Shown here piece after piece: positions 12,608 through 23,405 of a stretch of 64,000 bases of DNA; the stretch's first letter is position 1, and every line of letters starts with the position of its first letter. The notes beneath the pieces are model-generated. The model saw only the letters and a program-made list of their open reading frames with translations. It was not told the origin of the DNA and ran no database searches. A program made the translations under genes and the position numbers. Source of the stretch: Fremontodendron californicum (lineage: Eukaryota; Streptophyta; Magnoliopsida; Malvales; Malvaceae); NCBI GenBank assembly GCA_030761205.1, contig JAULJL010000038.1, positions 2,914,001 to 2,978,000 of the forward strand. Direction: 5' to 3'.

Positions 12608-15411
12608 TTAAGCTTGAGAGGTGACTGTTCCATTTTTCTCCAGCTCCCTCTGTTTAGCTCGCTCCATCTTCCTTTTTCGCCATTCTTCTAGAGCTGCACA
12701 TTTTGTAAATATAAGTCAAACCGCCTTCACACTTCAGCAAATAACTGAAATAGAATATTCCAATTTGCAACAGAGAAACTAGCAGAAGTCACCAGAATCA
12801 AACTATCAAACTGAAGGAAGAAGCTTTGCCTGAATCCTCCGCAAGAAATTCCATATTTATCCGGACTCTTCATTTTTCATAAAGTATCCATATTCGACAC
12901 CAATGTCCAATATATATTCAGTATGAAAAATATTTAAAAAATTGAGCATACCTATGTCGGACAAGTCTGGGTGCATAGGAAATAGTTGAATGTGAAAGAA
13001 ATGAAAATGCATCCTGGCTGATGATGATGTTATATCATCAGCTGCCACTTCAATACTAAATTCATGTTTTTTCAAGTGAGAAACAGCCAATCACCTTTCA
13101 AGCTAGAAGCATCATTTACGGAACGGAAATCCTTTAATCTTTTAGAAAGATCAACTGCGGCAGTCTGTTTTGCATCTTTTGGTTGGACTGTTTCGGGTTC
13201 TGCATATGCCTCTTGCTGAATCTCCTTGACCTAAAATAACCGAAGATTCAACCACGAAAAAAACCATTTTCTACATATGAACATGTTTAACAAGCATTTG
13301 CAGCTAATCTTAGTTTCTTACGGACACTAAAATGCAAGATATCCATTTTAAAGAAACTAAGTTATCGACATATATACCCTGATAAATCAAAGGGGAGGGA
13401 GGGAGGAATATGATAAACTAGATACTAACAACTCTTTATACCTATGTTGCTTCGACTCTTCATTTTTCTTGAAGTACCTGTGTCCGACGCATATCCCCCA
13501 AAAAAGAACATGGGTGAGATATGACCCTTCAAAGGCCTTCCAAATACATGAAAAAACTTTAAAAAAATCGAACATATCCGTGTCGGATACATACCCGTAT
13601 CCACACTCACACCCTAGTCCAAGTAACATAGCTTTATACATCAAATTGCTTTATATTTTGTTGAGTTTAACCAGCCCTCGTCACGGATAGATTAAAGGTT
13701 TAGAGTCCATGATAACTTACTCTTTTTATCAGTTCCAAAGGTTGCATAGCAAGGCGTATCTCTTCGGCTTCCTTAATGTAATTGAAGTCAACTGCATTGA
13801 AATCATTAAGCAATATGCTCTCCTTAGACAAAAACAATCAAAACAGAAAATGATAAAAACAAATTGCCCATTTTTCTTTCTTTTGTAGATTGTTTGTAAG
13901 AATTAACCCTACCCAAGAGGAGATGCACCGGATTCGGAAGTGAGTGTCAGATATAGATATGTGTTTGATACGGGTATGTTCAATCTTTTATAAGTTTTTT
14001 CATATGTTTTGAGAATCGTAACCTCATACTTATATCCGAATATGTGTCAACACAAGTGTCGGACACAGGTAATTTAAAGAAAATGAAGAGTCCAGATAAC
14101 ATAGGACCCAAAATTGATTTTCCTGTAGATATCAAATTACAAGAGAGAATCTATCCTGATAAACAAAGCCAAGGGAGTGAGAAAACTAAGCTGAGGATGG
14201 ATCTGGTGTAAAATACACTGACTGCTAAAGCCAAGTTATGCAGTTAAAAGTATTCAGTTTCACAAGATACATCAGGTTTCTATCTTTATGAGAGAATCAA
14301 ACCCGAATCAGGGGCGGATCTAAGGGGGGCTGGCAGGGCCTTTCCCCCCCTCGGCTCCTAAAAACTCTTTGATCCTTAAGTATTTTCTAACCTAAAAAAA
14401 TAATAAAAACTTATTTTGGGCCTTCCAACATAAAGTTTTTGGCTTCGACTCTGACCCGAATGAAGGGTAATTGTTCAAATCTGTGACCATAGTTGTTTCA
14501 GTTAAAGTGATATATATCCAGCTAAAAAGGACCATCTAAAAAAGGAAGTAAACAGGTGCAAGGAGGCACTAAACCCATACCCAGGTGTAAAACTAAATAA
14601 GCATTTGGATTTGATGCCAAATCAAAACCCTAAAACTTTGAAAAAAGGTTCCCAAAACAATGGATTGCAACTGCAACTCCCAATGTAAAAGCCACACAAT
14701 TCCCAATTCCCAAATCCCATCAACCAACATCAACAAATTTCTACTTGGAAGCAGGAAAGCATTGAAAACTAATTACTCTATGCATGTATAAACCAAATTC
14801 AGTATCTAAAACCCCTAAAACAATCCCAATTTCACAAGCAAAACCTTGCACTTAACTTCCATGTCAAAATCCTAAATCCCAAAAAAAAGAGCAGACGATC
14901 AAAGGCATTTATAAACAAAAAGAACTAAATACAATCCAACTCAGACAAATATACCCATGATCCCAAATCCCCCTTAAAACACAAAAACAATGTACATAAA
15001 CAACATCTTGAACACAACAAGCAAAATTAACAACTACCCATGTTAAAAAAACATCTCATTCAATATGCCCAAGTCATCAAAACCAATGTTTCAAACAGAA
15101 GAAAGAGAATCCGAAACTTAACCTAATTGGTTCATGCATTTTAGAAAATTTGGGTTCGAATCCCAATGTCTCTTTTTTTTTATCCTCGAGTTACAGCCTC
15201 TTTATACCAAATAAAAAAACTAAAAAAAGAGAAATAGAAGGGGAAAAAAAACACCTGAATTGGGTTGGTTAGAGGAGAGTTTGGCACGAGAAGAAGCAGA
15301 AGAAAGAAACCATTGAAGCAAGAACAGAGCAACTAACACATTGAAAATATTTAAAGCTATGGTCGCATTCTTGAAAGATAATCTCAATCTCCATGATTGC
15401 TGTATCTCCAT
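12608..15411 (-). CDS. Four-exon gene, 149-aa single-pass membrane protein
   Basis: I rebuilt this gene from splice sites and reading phase. Exon 1 is 15411-15255, exon 2 13791-13721, exon 3 13230-13095 and exon 4 12693-12608. All introns are GT-AG, and the exons sum to 450 bases (149 codons plus stop) with consistent phases (1, 0, 1). The protein starts MEIQQSWRLRLSFKNATIA. A hydrophobic stretch at about residues 16-37 is a probable membrane anchor. A charged helical part follows (KEAEEIRLAMQPLELIKR). The C-terminus is basic with likely coiled-coil character (ALEEWRKRKMERAKQRELEK). I recognise the overall pattern as a small conserved plant protein of unknown function, from memory of the family only. 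No function is claimed. In-phase splicing and the conserved-looking sequence argue that it is expressed. All three introns carry MITE copies. Confidence 0.85.
12859..12985 (+). mobile_element. Degenerate MITE copy in intron 3
   Basis: This partial copy belongs to the family defined by the complete element at 13442-13631. It shares GGACTCTTCATTTTTC near its left side and a CATACCTATGTCGGACA block near its right side, with the same order and spacing. The terminal repeats have decayed and no target duplication is visible. Confidence 0.65.
13442..13631 (+). mobile_element. hAT-type MITE in intron 2 (190 bp)
   Basis: The element begins CTATGTTGCTTCGACT and its right end, on the other strand, reads CTATGTTACTTGGACT, so the terminal inverted repeats match at 14 of 16 positions. 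It is flanked by a perfect 8-bp target duplication, CTTTATAC, at 13434-13441 and 13632-13639. An 8-bp duplication is the mark of the hAT superfamily. It has no coding capacity and lies wholly inside intron 2 of the minus-strand gene. Confidence 0.85.
13908..14104 (-). mobile_element. MITE copy in intron 1, reverse orientation
   Basis: On the minus strand this reads CTATGTTATCTGGACTC at its start and then follows the 13442-13631 element in order (CCTGTGTCCGACA, a stretch of A with TTGAACATACCCG, and a decayed right end). It therefore lies opposite to the intron 2 copy. One terminus (14104) is clear; the other, near 13908, is diverged. Confidence 0.7.
14309..14453. mobile_element. Second hAT-type MITE in intron 1 (145 bp)
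   Basis: It starts CAGGGGCGGATCTA and its right end, on the other strand, reads CAGAGTCGAAGCC, a decayed version of the same inverted repeat. A perfect 8-bp target duplication, ACCCGAAT, flanks it at 14301-14308 and 14454-14461. The CAGGGGCGGA terminus is widespread among plant hAT MITEs. It is unrelated to the 13442-13631 family. Confidence 0.8.
15116..15181 (+). repeat. SINE-like relic with Pol III A and B boxes
   Basis: An A-box-like sequence TAACCTAATTGG (15119-15130) fits the consensus at 11 of 12 positions. A perfect B box GGTTCGAATCC (15153-15163) follows after 22 bases. A run of nine T ends the segment. The boxes are too close for a functional tRNA, and no cloverleaf is evident, so a tRNA-derived SINE fragment is the best reading. 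It lies in intron 1, about 70 bases from exon 1 and antisense to the gene. Confidence 0.45.
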
Positions 15412-15539
15412 TTTCTTTCCTTTGTTTCTCTCTTTCTCTTGCAGTTTTCTTCTTGGTCCTTAGTAATCATCAGCTTCGAGCTTAATTATTGCTTAAGTTT
15501 ATAGTTAAAGCTCCTGTAGGGACCTCTGTTGGTGAGTGT

Positions 15540-15567
15540 CACGCGCTGGCTATATCATTAGCGCGTG
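15540..15567. promoter_or_regulatory. Inverted repeat with two CGCG boxes
   Basis: CACGCGCT and its exact reverse complement AGCGCGTG flank a 12-bp spacer. The site lies 129-156 bp upstream of the ATG of the minus-strand gene at 15411. Each arm contains ACGCGC, which fits the CGCG-box core bound by plant calmodulin-binding CAMTA factors. The binding-site role is inference. Confidence 0.4.
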
Positions 15568-18500
15568 AAAGGCACTGACCGTAGATGTTGTGGACTTCTT
15601 TCTTATCTGGAGTTAACTTTGTCTGAAGTATATGTCAAACTAAAACAGTTGTGTTTATGTCTGATTCTGATATGTTTTGACTTAATTAGGTAATACCCGA
15701 AATTATTTGGATAAATATAAAAAATATCTTCTCAAATAGTAAATAATTGTTAAATAATTTAATGAATAAAAATTATTTGAAAAAGAGAAATGAACAATTA
15801 TAAATTATTATGAAAAATATTGTAAAGATAAAATTATCTTTGATAAAAAAAACATTCTCCTCTCTTTTTCTCTTATTTTTTAATTAAAAATAAAATTTCT
15901 GAAAATAAAATTTTTTTAATTTTAAAAAATAAATTTTAAATTTTTTTTATTTACTTTTTTTAATTAATTTTTCTAAAATAAATTTTAAAAAATAAAAGTA
16001 ATATTTCTAAAATTAATTTTTCTTTATTTTTAAAATTTTAAAAAAATAAATATTGAAATATTTTTTTTAATTTATTTTCAATTAAAATTTTTAAAAAATA
16101 ATATTTTCTTAATGAAAGAAAAAAAAAAGTAAGTTTTTTCATTAAGAGTAATTTTGTCTTTACAATATCTTTCATAACAAATTTTCATTTTTCATTTTTT
16201 TTTCAAATAACGACCATTTAACAATTATTTGCTTATTGAGGGCATGTTTTTCATATTTACCCAAATTATTTCTGTGATTATTTCAGAAATTAAAGCATAT
16301 TTATATATTTGTTTATGTATCAGAATTTAGAAAAAATAAAGGAAAAAAAAAGAAAAGAAAATGAAGATATTAGTATAATTTCTTGATATGGGAAGTGCCC
16401 CATTGACAGGAGCTGTAATCAATGGGGAAAAGGAAAAAAATCTCAAAGATTTATCATTGAAAAATTCAGCATTAATAGATGAAATCAGCATATGAAAAAA
16501 AGTTTTTAAAAAAAATCATAAATACTAAGACTTCATTCTTCTGAGTAACATAAAATTTGTTTCCCTTTCTAGTTCTAGCAAAGAATATCTAATGGATCTA
16601 ATGTAGATTAGTCTATGATCGGGCCACAGTTTGAATTTTTTTTTTCGTTTATCCAAGTCTGTTTTGAATCGAGACGGTTTGTAAATCCGTTTTATTATTC
16701 ATAAATTATTTAAATATTATTTTTATATTAATATATATTTTTTATAATTAAATTTAAATAAAAAATATTTTTTATTTAATTAATAATAATTCGGGCCGAT
16801 TTTACCCAAACCCGACCCGAACATGTTGGATAGGTATAATCTAATGTGGTTTCCACCAACAAAAAAACTCAAATACTAATTATGATAACTTTTTTTTTTT
16901 TTATAAAAAAATCGCAGTTTCATAATATAATATAATTTTTTTTTTTTTTTTACAGATGTTGGATCAAATTTCAAATCTATAGTTTGTCGCACTTTAAGAA
17001 TGACTCAGAAACTTACTAGATTAAGCCTTAGGTTTCATTGTAAGATAACTCTTTCAAACCAAAAAATGCAATTTAGAAAGCCTGTATTTAAATCGAAGGT
17101 TTCTGATGTGTTATTGCAATTTTATCCTGAAATGTCCGTACAAAATATAAAATTGTAATTTTCTTTCATTCGTTCAAATCATGTAATGTAATCGTACTTT
17201 TGAAAATACTCAACTATTTATTACAAAAATTATTTATAAAATCTTGCATATGTACAGCAAAGAGATGAGTTAAGTCCAACAATGGTGAAATAAGACTATC
17301 TTTTAAAAGGGGGAAAAAATATTTAAGGGTATAGCATGGCTATACCAGCTACTATGATGACAACTCTAAAAAAGAATCCTTATTAAGGTTTTGAAAATTT
17401 TGGAAAAAATAAAGAAAAATGGAAAAGAGTGAATTTTTATTTATTTTTTATATTGGTGTGCTTGAAAAATAGATGGAAAGAATTGTTTTTTTTTCCTTTA
17501 ATGGCTTGATAGAGTTAAAAAATAAAAATAAAATTTACATTACTTTATTGCTTGACATTTATAATTGAAAATAAAAAATAAAAAATAAAATTTTAAAAAT
17601 AATAATAAATGGTCTTGAAAATTTATAATACTGTACTTGACTGTTTGACTCACACCTATTTAATTTTTTCTGCTCTAATCTTTTTAATTTAATTAAAATA
17701 ATATGTTATTAGAAATAAACATAAAAATTGATCGTCTATCTTTTATTTATTTATTTACTTTTATTTTTCTCTCTTACCGCAAATAATAATGAAAATAATT
17801 TTCATTTTACTTTCTCATTTTCCTCGTTCGATCTTTCTATTTTCATCCTATCAAAAAAAATTATAAAGAAAAGGAAGGAAAGCCATCATTGAAGAAGGAA
17901 AAAAGGATTTGGACAATTTTTGAGAAAGGCAAGATCAAGAATAGTCACATAAAAAAATATAATAACAAATTAAAATTGGGTTAAAGCAGTCCTTTGAAAG
18001 ATAATAAAAGCTAATGTCCAAACTATAGATAACAAAAGGAAGAGGAATCAAACCAAACAGCTAAACAAAGAGATTATAGAAATCAATTTTTTTTTTAAAC
18101 CCAATATTTGGTTTTTTATTTTTTTATTTTGAAGAAACAAATTGGTCAATGTTCATTGACTAATACATTGATTTGGTTGATGTTTTTATTTTTTATTTTT
18201 TATCTTAATCATATTATTTTAGTTTATTATTTTCAATCTTTTCATATTTTCTATTGAAAGAATGAAAGTTATTATAATAGATATATTTTTACTTAAATAT
18301 CTTTTAAAAAATAAATGTTATCCATGCTTTGCGAGGACTAAAAATATTTAGTTGACAAAGAAATAAAAGCTATCCATCACACAAAATACATGATTTATAG
18401 ATATAATAATTCATGTATTCATATTGTATTTATGTTATTTTTTGTATCATAATTGTATTTAAGGTATTATATCTTTATATAAAATTTGACATGTTAATAA

Positions 18501-18785
18501 TTCATATTATATAAATTTTAACATGTTCGCGTATTCGTGTTATTTTTTTCATATCATATTTAAAACTATCAAACTAATGATTTAATTATAGCAGCTTTCT
18601 AAACAATGTATACTAAAATTAATGTTAATTTTTGTTAATAACTGCAGAAGTTATATGTTACCTAATATTATTCTTCTGCTCATTTCCATTTCATCTCGTC
18701 TTTCAACATTTTCAAGAATTCTCAAAACCAATATCCAAACGCTGAAAATTAGGTCCTTCAAAACTCCAAGCTAAAAAAATTATTT

Positions 18786-19010
18786 TTATACGTTTTTATA
18801 AAATCGAACTTTGGATTTAGTAATGTGACCGTACTCGTTGTGCACGTCATCTTTTTTAATATGATACACTAAAAAATTACAAATATGATACATAAGTGTA
18901 AAACTAATTAGTTTTATACGTTTTATGATTAAGTATATAATTAATATTTTTACAAACCGACCTTTGAATTTAGTAATGTAACCGTACTCGTCTTGCACGT
19001 AAAGTTTCGA
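18786..19010. repeat. Diverged direct duplication of about 65 bp
   Basis: A segment containing TTTAGTAATGTGACCGTACT followed by GTGCACGT at about 18800-18848 recurs as TTTAGTAATGTAACCGTACT and TTGCACGT at about 18965-19000. The block belongs to an AT-rich dispersed repeat whose relatives occur at about 19320-19560, 54780-55080 and 61900-62220. Confidence 0.55.
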
Positions 19011-19256
19011 ATCGATTTGATATCTCTATTATATCGATCAAGAATATTTTCTTTTTTAGTATATATTTAACAGTTAAATTTTTTTTTTTAACATCGAATA
19101 AATAGTTAGATATTTTAATTTACTCAAAACTCGATGTGCATGATCTACGTGAATAGAACATGAAATACGACGGTTGGATTAAACAACAATAAATCATGTA
19201 AAAAGTTAAGAAAGCGTGTAAAACTAATTTAATTTTACAGTAGTGTAAGTGAATCC

Positions 19257-19282
19257 CTCCTCATATATATATATATGAGGAG
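19257..19282. repeat. 26-bp perfect palindrome
   Basis: CTCCTC, an alternating AT core, then GAGGAG form a perfect palindrome. It lies between two copies of a GTAAAACTAATTT motif, which suggests the junction of two inverted repeat elements or the centre of a fold-back element. Confidence 0.6.
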
Positions 19283-20219
19283 AGATCAAGTTATATCGAT
19301 GTAAAACTAATTTGTTTTTTATTTTTTATAACTTCATTTATAATTAATATTTTCAATTGTTAGATCTCATAACCTACTCGTTCCTAACATGCATGTAGAG
19401 TTTCAAGTCAATCCAATATCTATCATTTTGATCGAGAATAATATATTTTTCAATATATATTAACGATTGAAATTTTATTATTATTAATTAAATAGTTAGA
19501 CATTTTCAATTAATTTAAAATTTGACATGCATGATGATTTACATAAATAAAATTAGTTTATGAGTCCCATCTTGGAGAACTGAAATGTTGTGATTATTTG
19601 CAAAACTCTTTGGGTGTGTTGTTCTGCTTTGGGATGTTTTTGGTACTTAGATAGTTGTATCAAATAAAAGTTTTTTTCTTCAAATACTTTGTTCTTATTA
19701 AAGAGGTTGAAAGGGGATGATTTTTTTTTTTAATGGTTGTTGTTTTGGATCCTCATAGGAGGAGGGTAATTAGTGTTGATCTTGAAATTGGAGGTGATAT
19801 TTATTTTTGCGTGGGATATGGGGACTTAAGGAATCAATAGTATAATTGCTTTTGGATTATTCGGGTGAGTTATTTTTTACAATCTTTATGACTGTCTTTT
19901 GAATGGAAAAAGAATCCTTGAAGCAGTTTTTGAATTGGAGAAGGATATAGTTATTCATGTTGGAAAAGATGAATAAATGATTTTGAAGATAATTAATGTG
20001 GAATTTTTTTTCAGTTAAAATTAGCGGTAGTGTTTGATGCATCAACCAAAATCTCCTTAACAAGATAGGGTTTTTTTTTTTGTTGATGGTTAGTGTTGTT
20101 TGCAATTGGTTTGGCCGTGTGGATGAAAGGCGTAGACATATTCCCATTCATTGTTGGAGTGGTTGCTGTAATGTTTTTAATTTGGTGAGAGTTGGTCCCC
20201 GATTCTACTGAGCAGCTTA

Positions 20220-20445
20220 TTAAGATTTGACAATATTGGATACGATATGAACACGATACGAAAAAAATAACTAAAACACAATAAGAAAAAATAATAACAT
20301 GAATACACGAATGATTCAAAATCTATGTAATACGAATTATTAACGTATCAAAATTTATATAAATATAAAATACCTTAAATAGAATTATGACATAAAAAAA
20401 ATATACGAATACGATATGGATACACGAATTGCCAGGTCTACTTAT
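20220..20445. mobile_element. Dispersed MITE-like element (TTGACAAT...AGGTCTA)
   Basis: It begins near GATTTGACAATATTGG and ends GAATTGCCAGGTCTA. The interior, with many CACGAATAC-type repeats, matches the better preserved copy at 50990-51231 and reverse copies near 23500-24060. A CTTATTA direct repeat borders both sides. Its boundaries are accurate to a few bases. Confidence 0.5.
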
Positions 20446-20495
20446 TATCATTTTGATAGTGTTTTTTTTTTATCCTTAATTGAGTGGTTATCTGC

Positions 20496-21091
20496 TAGGG
20501 ATGACAAAACCCGATCCGACCGATGAATTTCGAACCGATCCGATCCGAATTGAGAGGTTTTTTTTTTTATTTTTTTTTATTTTAACAATAGAGGCGGAGC
20601 GGGGCGGTGCCATTTTTTTTGTTTGAAAGGCGGGGATGGAGCAGTCGTGGTATTTGCCTGCTCCGCACCGCCTCGCCCCGAATACTGAAATTACAATTTT
20701 ACCCTTAAATATTTAGTTTTTAAAAGAATAATAAAATAATAAAATTAAACTTATTATTTTTGTTTTTCTTTTTCTTTTTAAAAACTTAAACCTAATACTT
20801 TATTTTTTTTCTCTTCCTATATTAGAAACATATTTATATTTAATTTATATTTAATTTTTTTAAAAATGTTTTATTATTTGAAAAAATAAAAATAATTAAT
20901 AAATAATAAATGGGATGGAGCGGAGCGGAGCGGGGCGGGGCGGTTATGAATGTAACCGACATCCATGGAGGTGGTAGTGGTATTGAAATTTCAACATCCA
21001 CGACGGAACGGGGCTGGGCAAAGCAGTGCTATGACGGGGCGGGGGCAGATACTGCAAAATCCGCCTCCGTCCCGCTCCATTGCCATCCCTA
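20496..21091. mobile_element. hAT-type non-autonomous element (596 bp)
   Basis: It starts TAGGGATGACAA and ends TTGCCATCCCTA, an Ac-like inverted terminal repeat common in plant hAT elements. The 8-bp flanks TTATCTGC (20488-20495) and TTCTCTGC (21092-21099) match at 7 of 8 positions. The inner margins are rich in GGGGCGGAGCGG-type sequence, which is typical of this family. No transposase is present, and the small open frames inside are not meaningful. Confidence 0.8.
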
Positions 21092-21099
21092 TTCTCTGC

Positions 21100-22080
21100 T
21101 TTGCTTGTGAGAGTTGATCCAGATGCTTCCCTTTAATCGGTGTTGATTTAGGGAAAAAAAAAAAGAAAAGAAAAGAAAAGGAAATGATAGATAATGTTAA
21201 GAGTTGGGATGCATATATGGTATTTTCCTAATCAAAAGGTGGTCCATGTTAAGGATTATGGCATTTTAAGGTTCTGGTGTGATTGAAATTGTCTTGTTGA
21301 AATTCTAGATTTGATATTTTTGGAATTGTCTTAATGTGAATGGGCTTAAGGTCAATGTGGAAGACTCACAATGAGATTACTTGGTTTAATAAAGTGCTGG
21401 GAGTGTTTAGTTAGTCTCCTGGTTCTGTCATCTGATTGGTTTTGGTCTTTTTGGTACTTGCAACTTTTCAACGAGATTTTTTTATTAAGTTATTTGGAAT
21501 TGGTGGATTTTGGCCATATTTAAAAGCAAGATTGTTTTAATTTGTTAGTGCAATCTCTTTGGCAAAATTGTGGATTGAGATGAATTTTTATACCTGGTGG
21601 TAGTACAATTGAGAGGTTTTGTTTGATTATACATAGAGATGCTGTATGGGTAAGATCGAAGCTCGAAATTTTTTTAATATTTTTGTCTTGGCTCGATCTT
21701 GGATGATCCATGAGCATTGTTCATCCTATTTAAAAAAAAATAAAATTATTAATATTTTTAAATATTTATAATTAAAATTAAATAAAATAATATTATTTTA
21801 ATATCTGAAATACTATTTTGGGTCGGTCCGGATCAAAAAAATTTTGTACACTGCCCGACATGTGAGCAGGTCTAATTTTATGTCTTGTTTTAATATTTTT
21901 GGTGTCTCTTCTATAATCTTTTCTGATGTGCTGTCTCATGTTTTTGTGGGATATTGCCTACTGTACTCGTCTTTTTTTTTTTTTTTTATGAATAAAATCT
22001 TGCTTGGCTTAGAAAAAAGAAAACATAAAATTTAATAACTATATTAATAAAATAAAATATAAAAAATGTAAAATTAATTT
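21100..22080. other. Intergenic, no gene seen
   Basis: The part at 21100-21640 continues the less AT-rich sequence interrupted by the 20496-21091 element. The part at about 21640-21880 contains a diverged member of the 'AGGTCTA' repeat family, ending GTGAGCAGGTCTA. There is no convincing coding frame. Confidence 0.5.
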
Positions 22081-23100
22081 AATTAATTTTATACTAATAT
22101 AAATAAATTCTCATATAGTCCTATATATGTATATATATGTACAAAAAAACATATTCAATGTCTAGATGAAAAGATCATAAGTAAAATTTTTATTTGTTTG
22201 CAATTGGTAGACTTTTTCAAGGTTGAAGCTACCTTGCAATTCGGGGTGAGACTTGAGAGCTAACATTTATGATAAGAACATCTTCCATTGCTTTTAATTA
22301 TGCTCAATTAAGTTGGATGTTGGGAGTCAATTAATGCAGCCCAGTCATTGGAAACGAGTACTCTTGCAATCACGTGGTCATTGGTAGACTTGTTCACATA
22401 TTCGATTCAAATTGGATCAAATCTGAAATAGTTTTTGTAATTCAAAACTCAATCTAGATTATTATTTAAATAATACAATTTTTTATTTAAATTTAATTAT
22501 AAAATATATAAATATTAATATAAAATATATTTTTAAATTTTTAAATAATAAAATAGACTTTCAGACTAGATTGAACTCGAATCGAGCCTAAACAAGCTAT
22601 TTTTTTTATTTAGGCATGATCCGACTCATTATTATCTTTAATTATTAGATATTCTTTTTTAGACTCGCATAAATAATTAAAACAAGTAGATACACTATAA
22701 TTTATATACTTAAGAAATTTGAATTTATATAATTAAATAAAAAGTAAAAATACATATTCTCTTTTAATATATTAGGTTGTGGAAAAAGAATTTGGGTTCA
22801 CGCCTATGTACACTACAAAAATGTTATATTTAAAACAAAATTAATGTTACTTATAAATAGTTATGCTACAAAAAGTATTTACAACAATTTTTTATATACT
22901 TTTATCGCAAAAAATAATATAAATGGATCTTTATATATATATATATATATATAAATATATATAACCATATTTAATAACTAGATGAAAAGATGAGAAGTAA
23001 AATTTGTATTTGTTTGCAATTGGTAGACTTTTACAAGCTTGAAGCTACCTTGCAATTTGGGGTGAGACTTGAGAGTCAATTTTTGTTGTCAAGTATAAGT
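22080..23100. repeat. Diverged unit related to the 52080-63900 array
   Basis: This block contains two copies of a segment with TTTGCAATTGGTAGACTTTT and CTTGAAGCTACCTTGCAATT-type sequence, at about 22150-22300 and 22970-23075. Between them lies the ACAAGTAGATACACTATAAT and AGGTTGTGGAAAAA sequence. The same two-part arrangement appears in each unit of the array at 52080-63900. No gene is visible inside. Confidence 0.75.
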
Positions 23101-23370
23101 ATTGAAATTGCCATGAAACCACCATTATCCTAACCATGTCAAATCAGTATTTTACAAATTTCCATAATCACATGGAGATTTTCTTTATGTGATTGTGAAC
23201 CAAACGAATTGTTTTATTTTTATTTTTTATTTTATATAAAAGAAATCAAAATCTAAAGAAAAAAGAAAAAGAAATTGCAAATATTAGTAGGCACTCCATT
23301 TTAATTGCTCAAGAAATTCAAATAACATGGTTATGGGTATTTAATTTTAAGTTGATTTTCTTCCTAATCT

Positions 23371-23405
<35 letters not shown>

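Larger units (their letters stand above)
15600..20216. other. AT-rich intergenic region, no gene seen
   Basis: No plausible gene is visible on either strand. It contains low-complexity A/T tracts (15760-16260), a diverged dispersed repeat with GGGCCGA and ACCCGACCCGAA edges at about 16610-16830, and poly-T runs. It also contains a segment related to the repeats near 23500-24060 at about 18400-18560. The part from about 19560 to 20200 is less AT-rich and could be a decayed coding or transposon sequence, but I recognise nothing in it. Confidence 0.55.

Noticed and set aside
13387..13690. Overlapping frames on both strands (73-85 codons) near exon 2
   Set aside because: They fall inside the hAT-type MITE at 13442-13631 and its flanks. 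They have no homology and conflict with the splice structure of the host gene.
20910..21110. A 66-codon Gly-rich frame
   Set aside because: It lies within the GC-rich margin of the hAT-type element 20496-21091 and runs over its terminal repeat.
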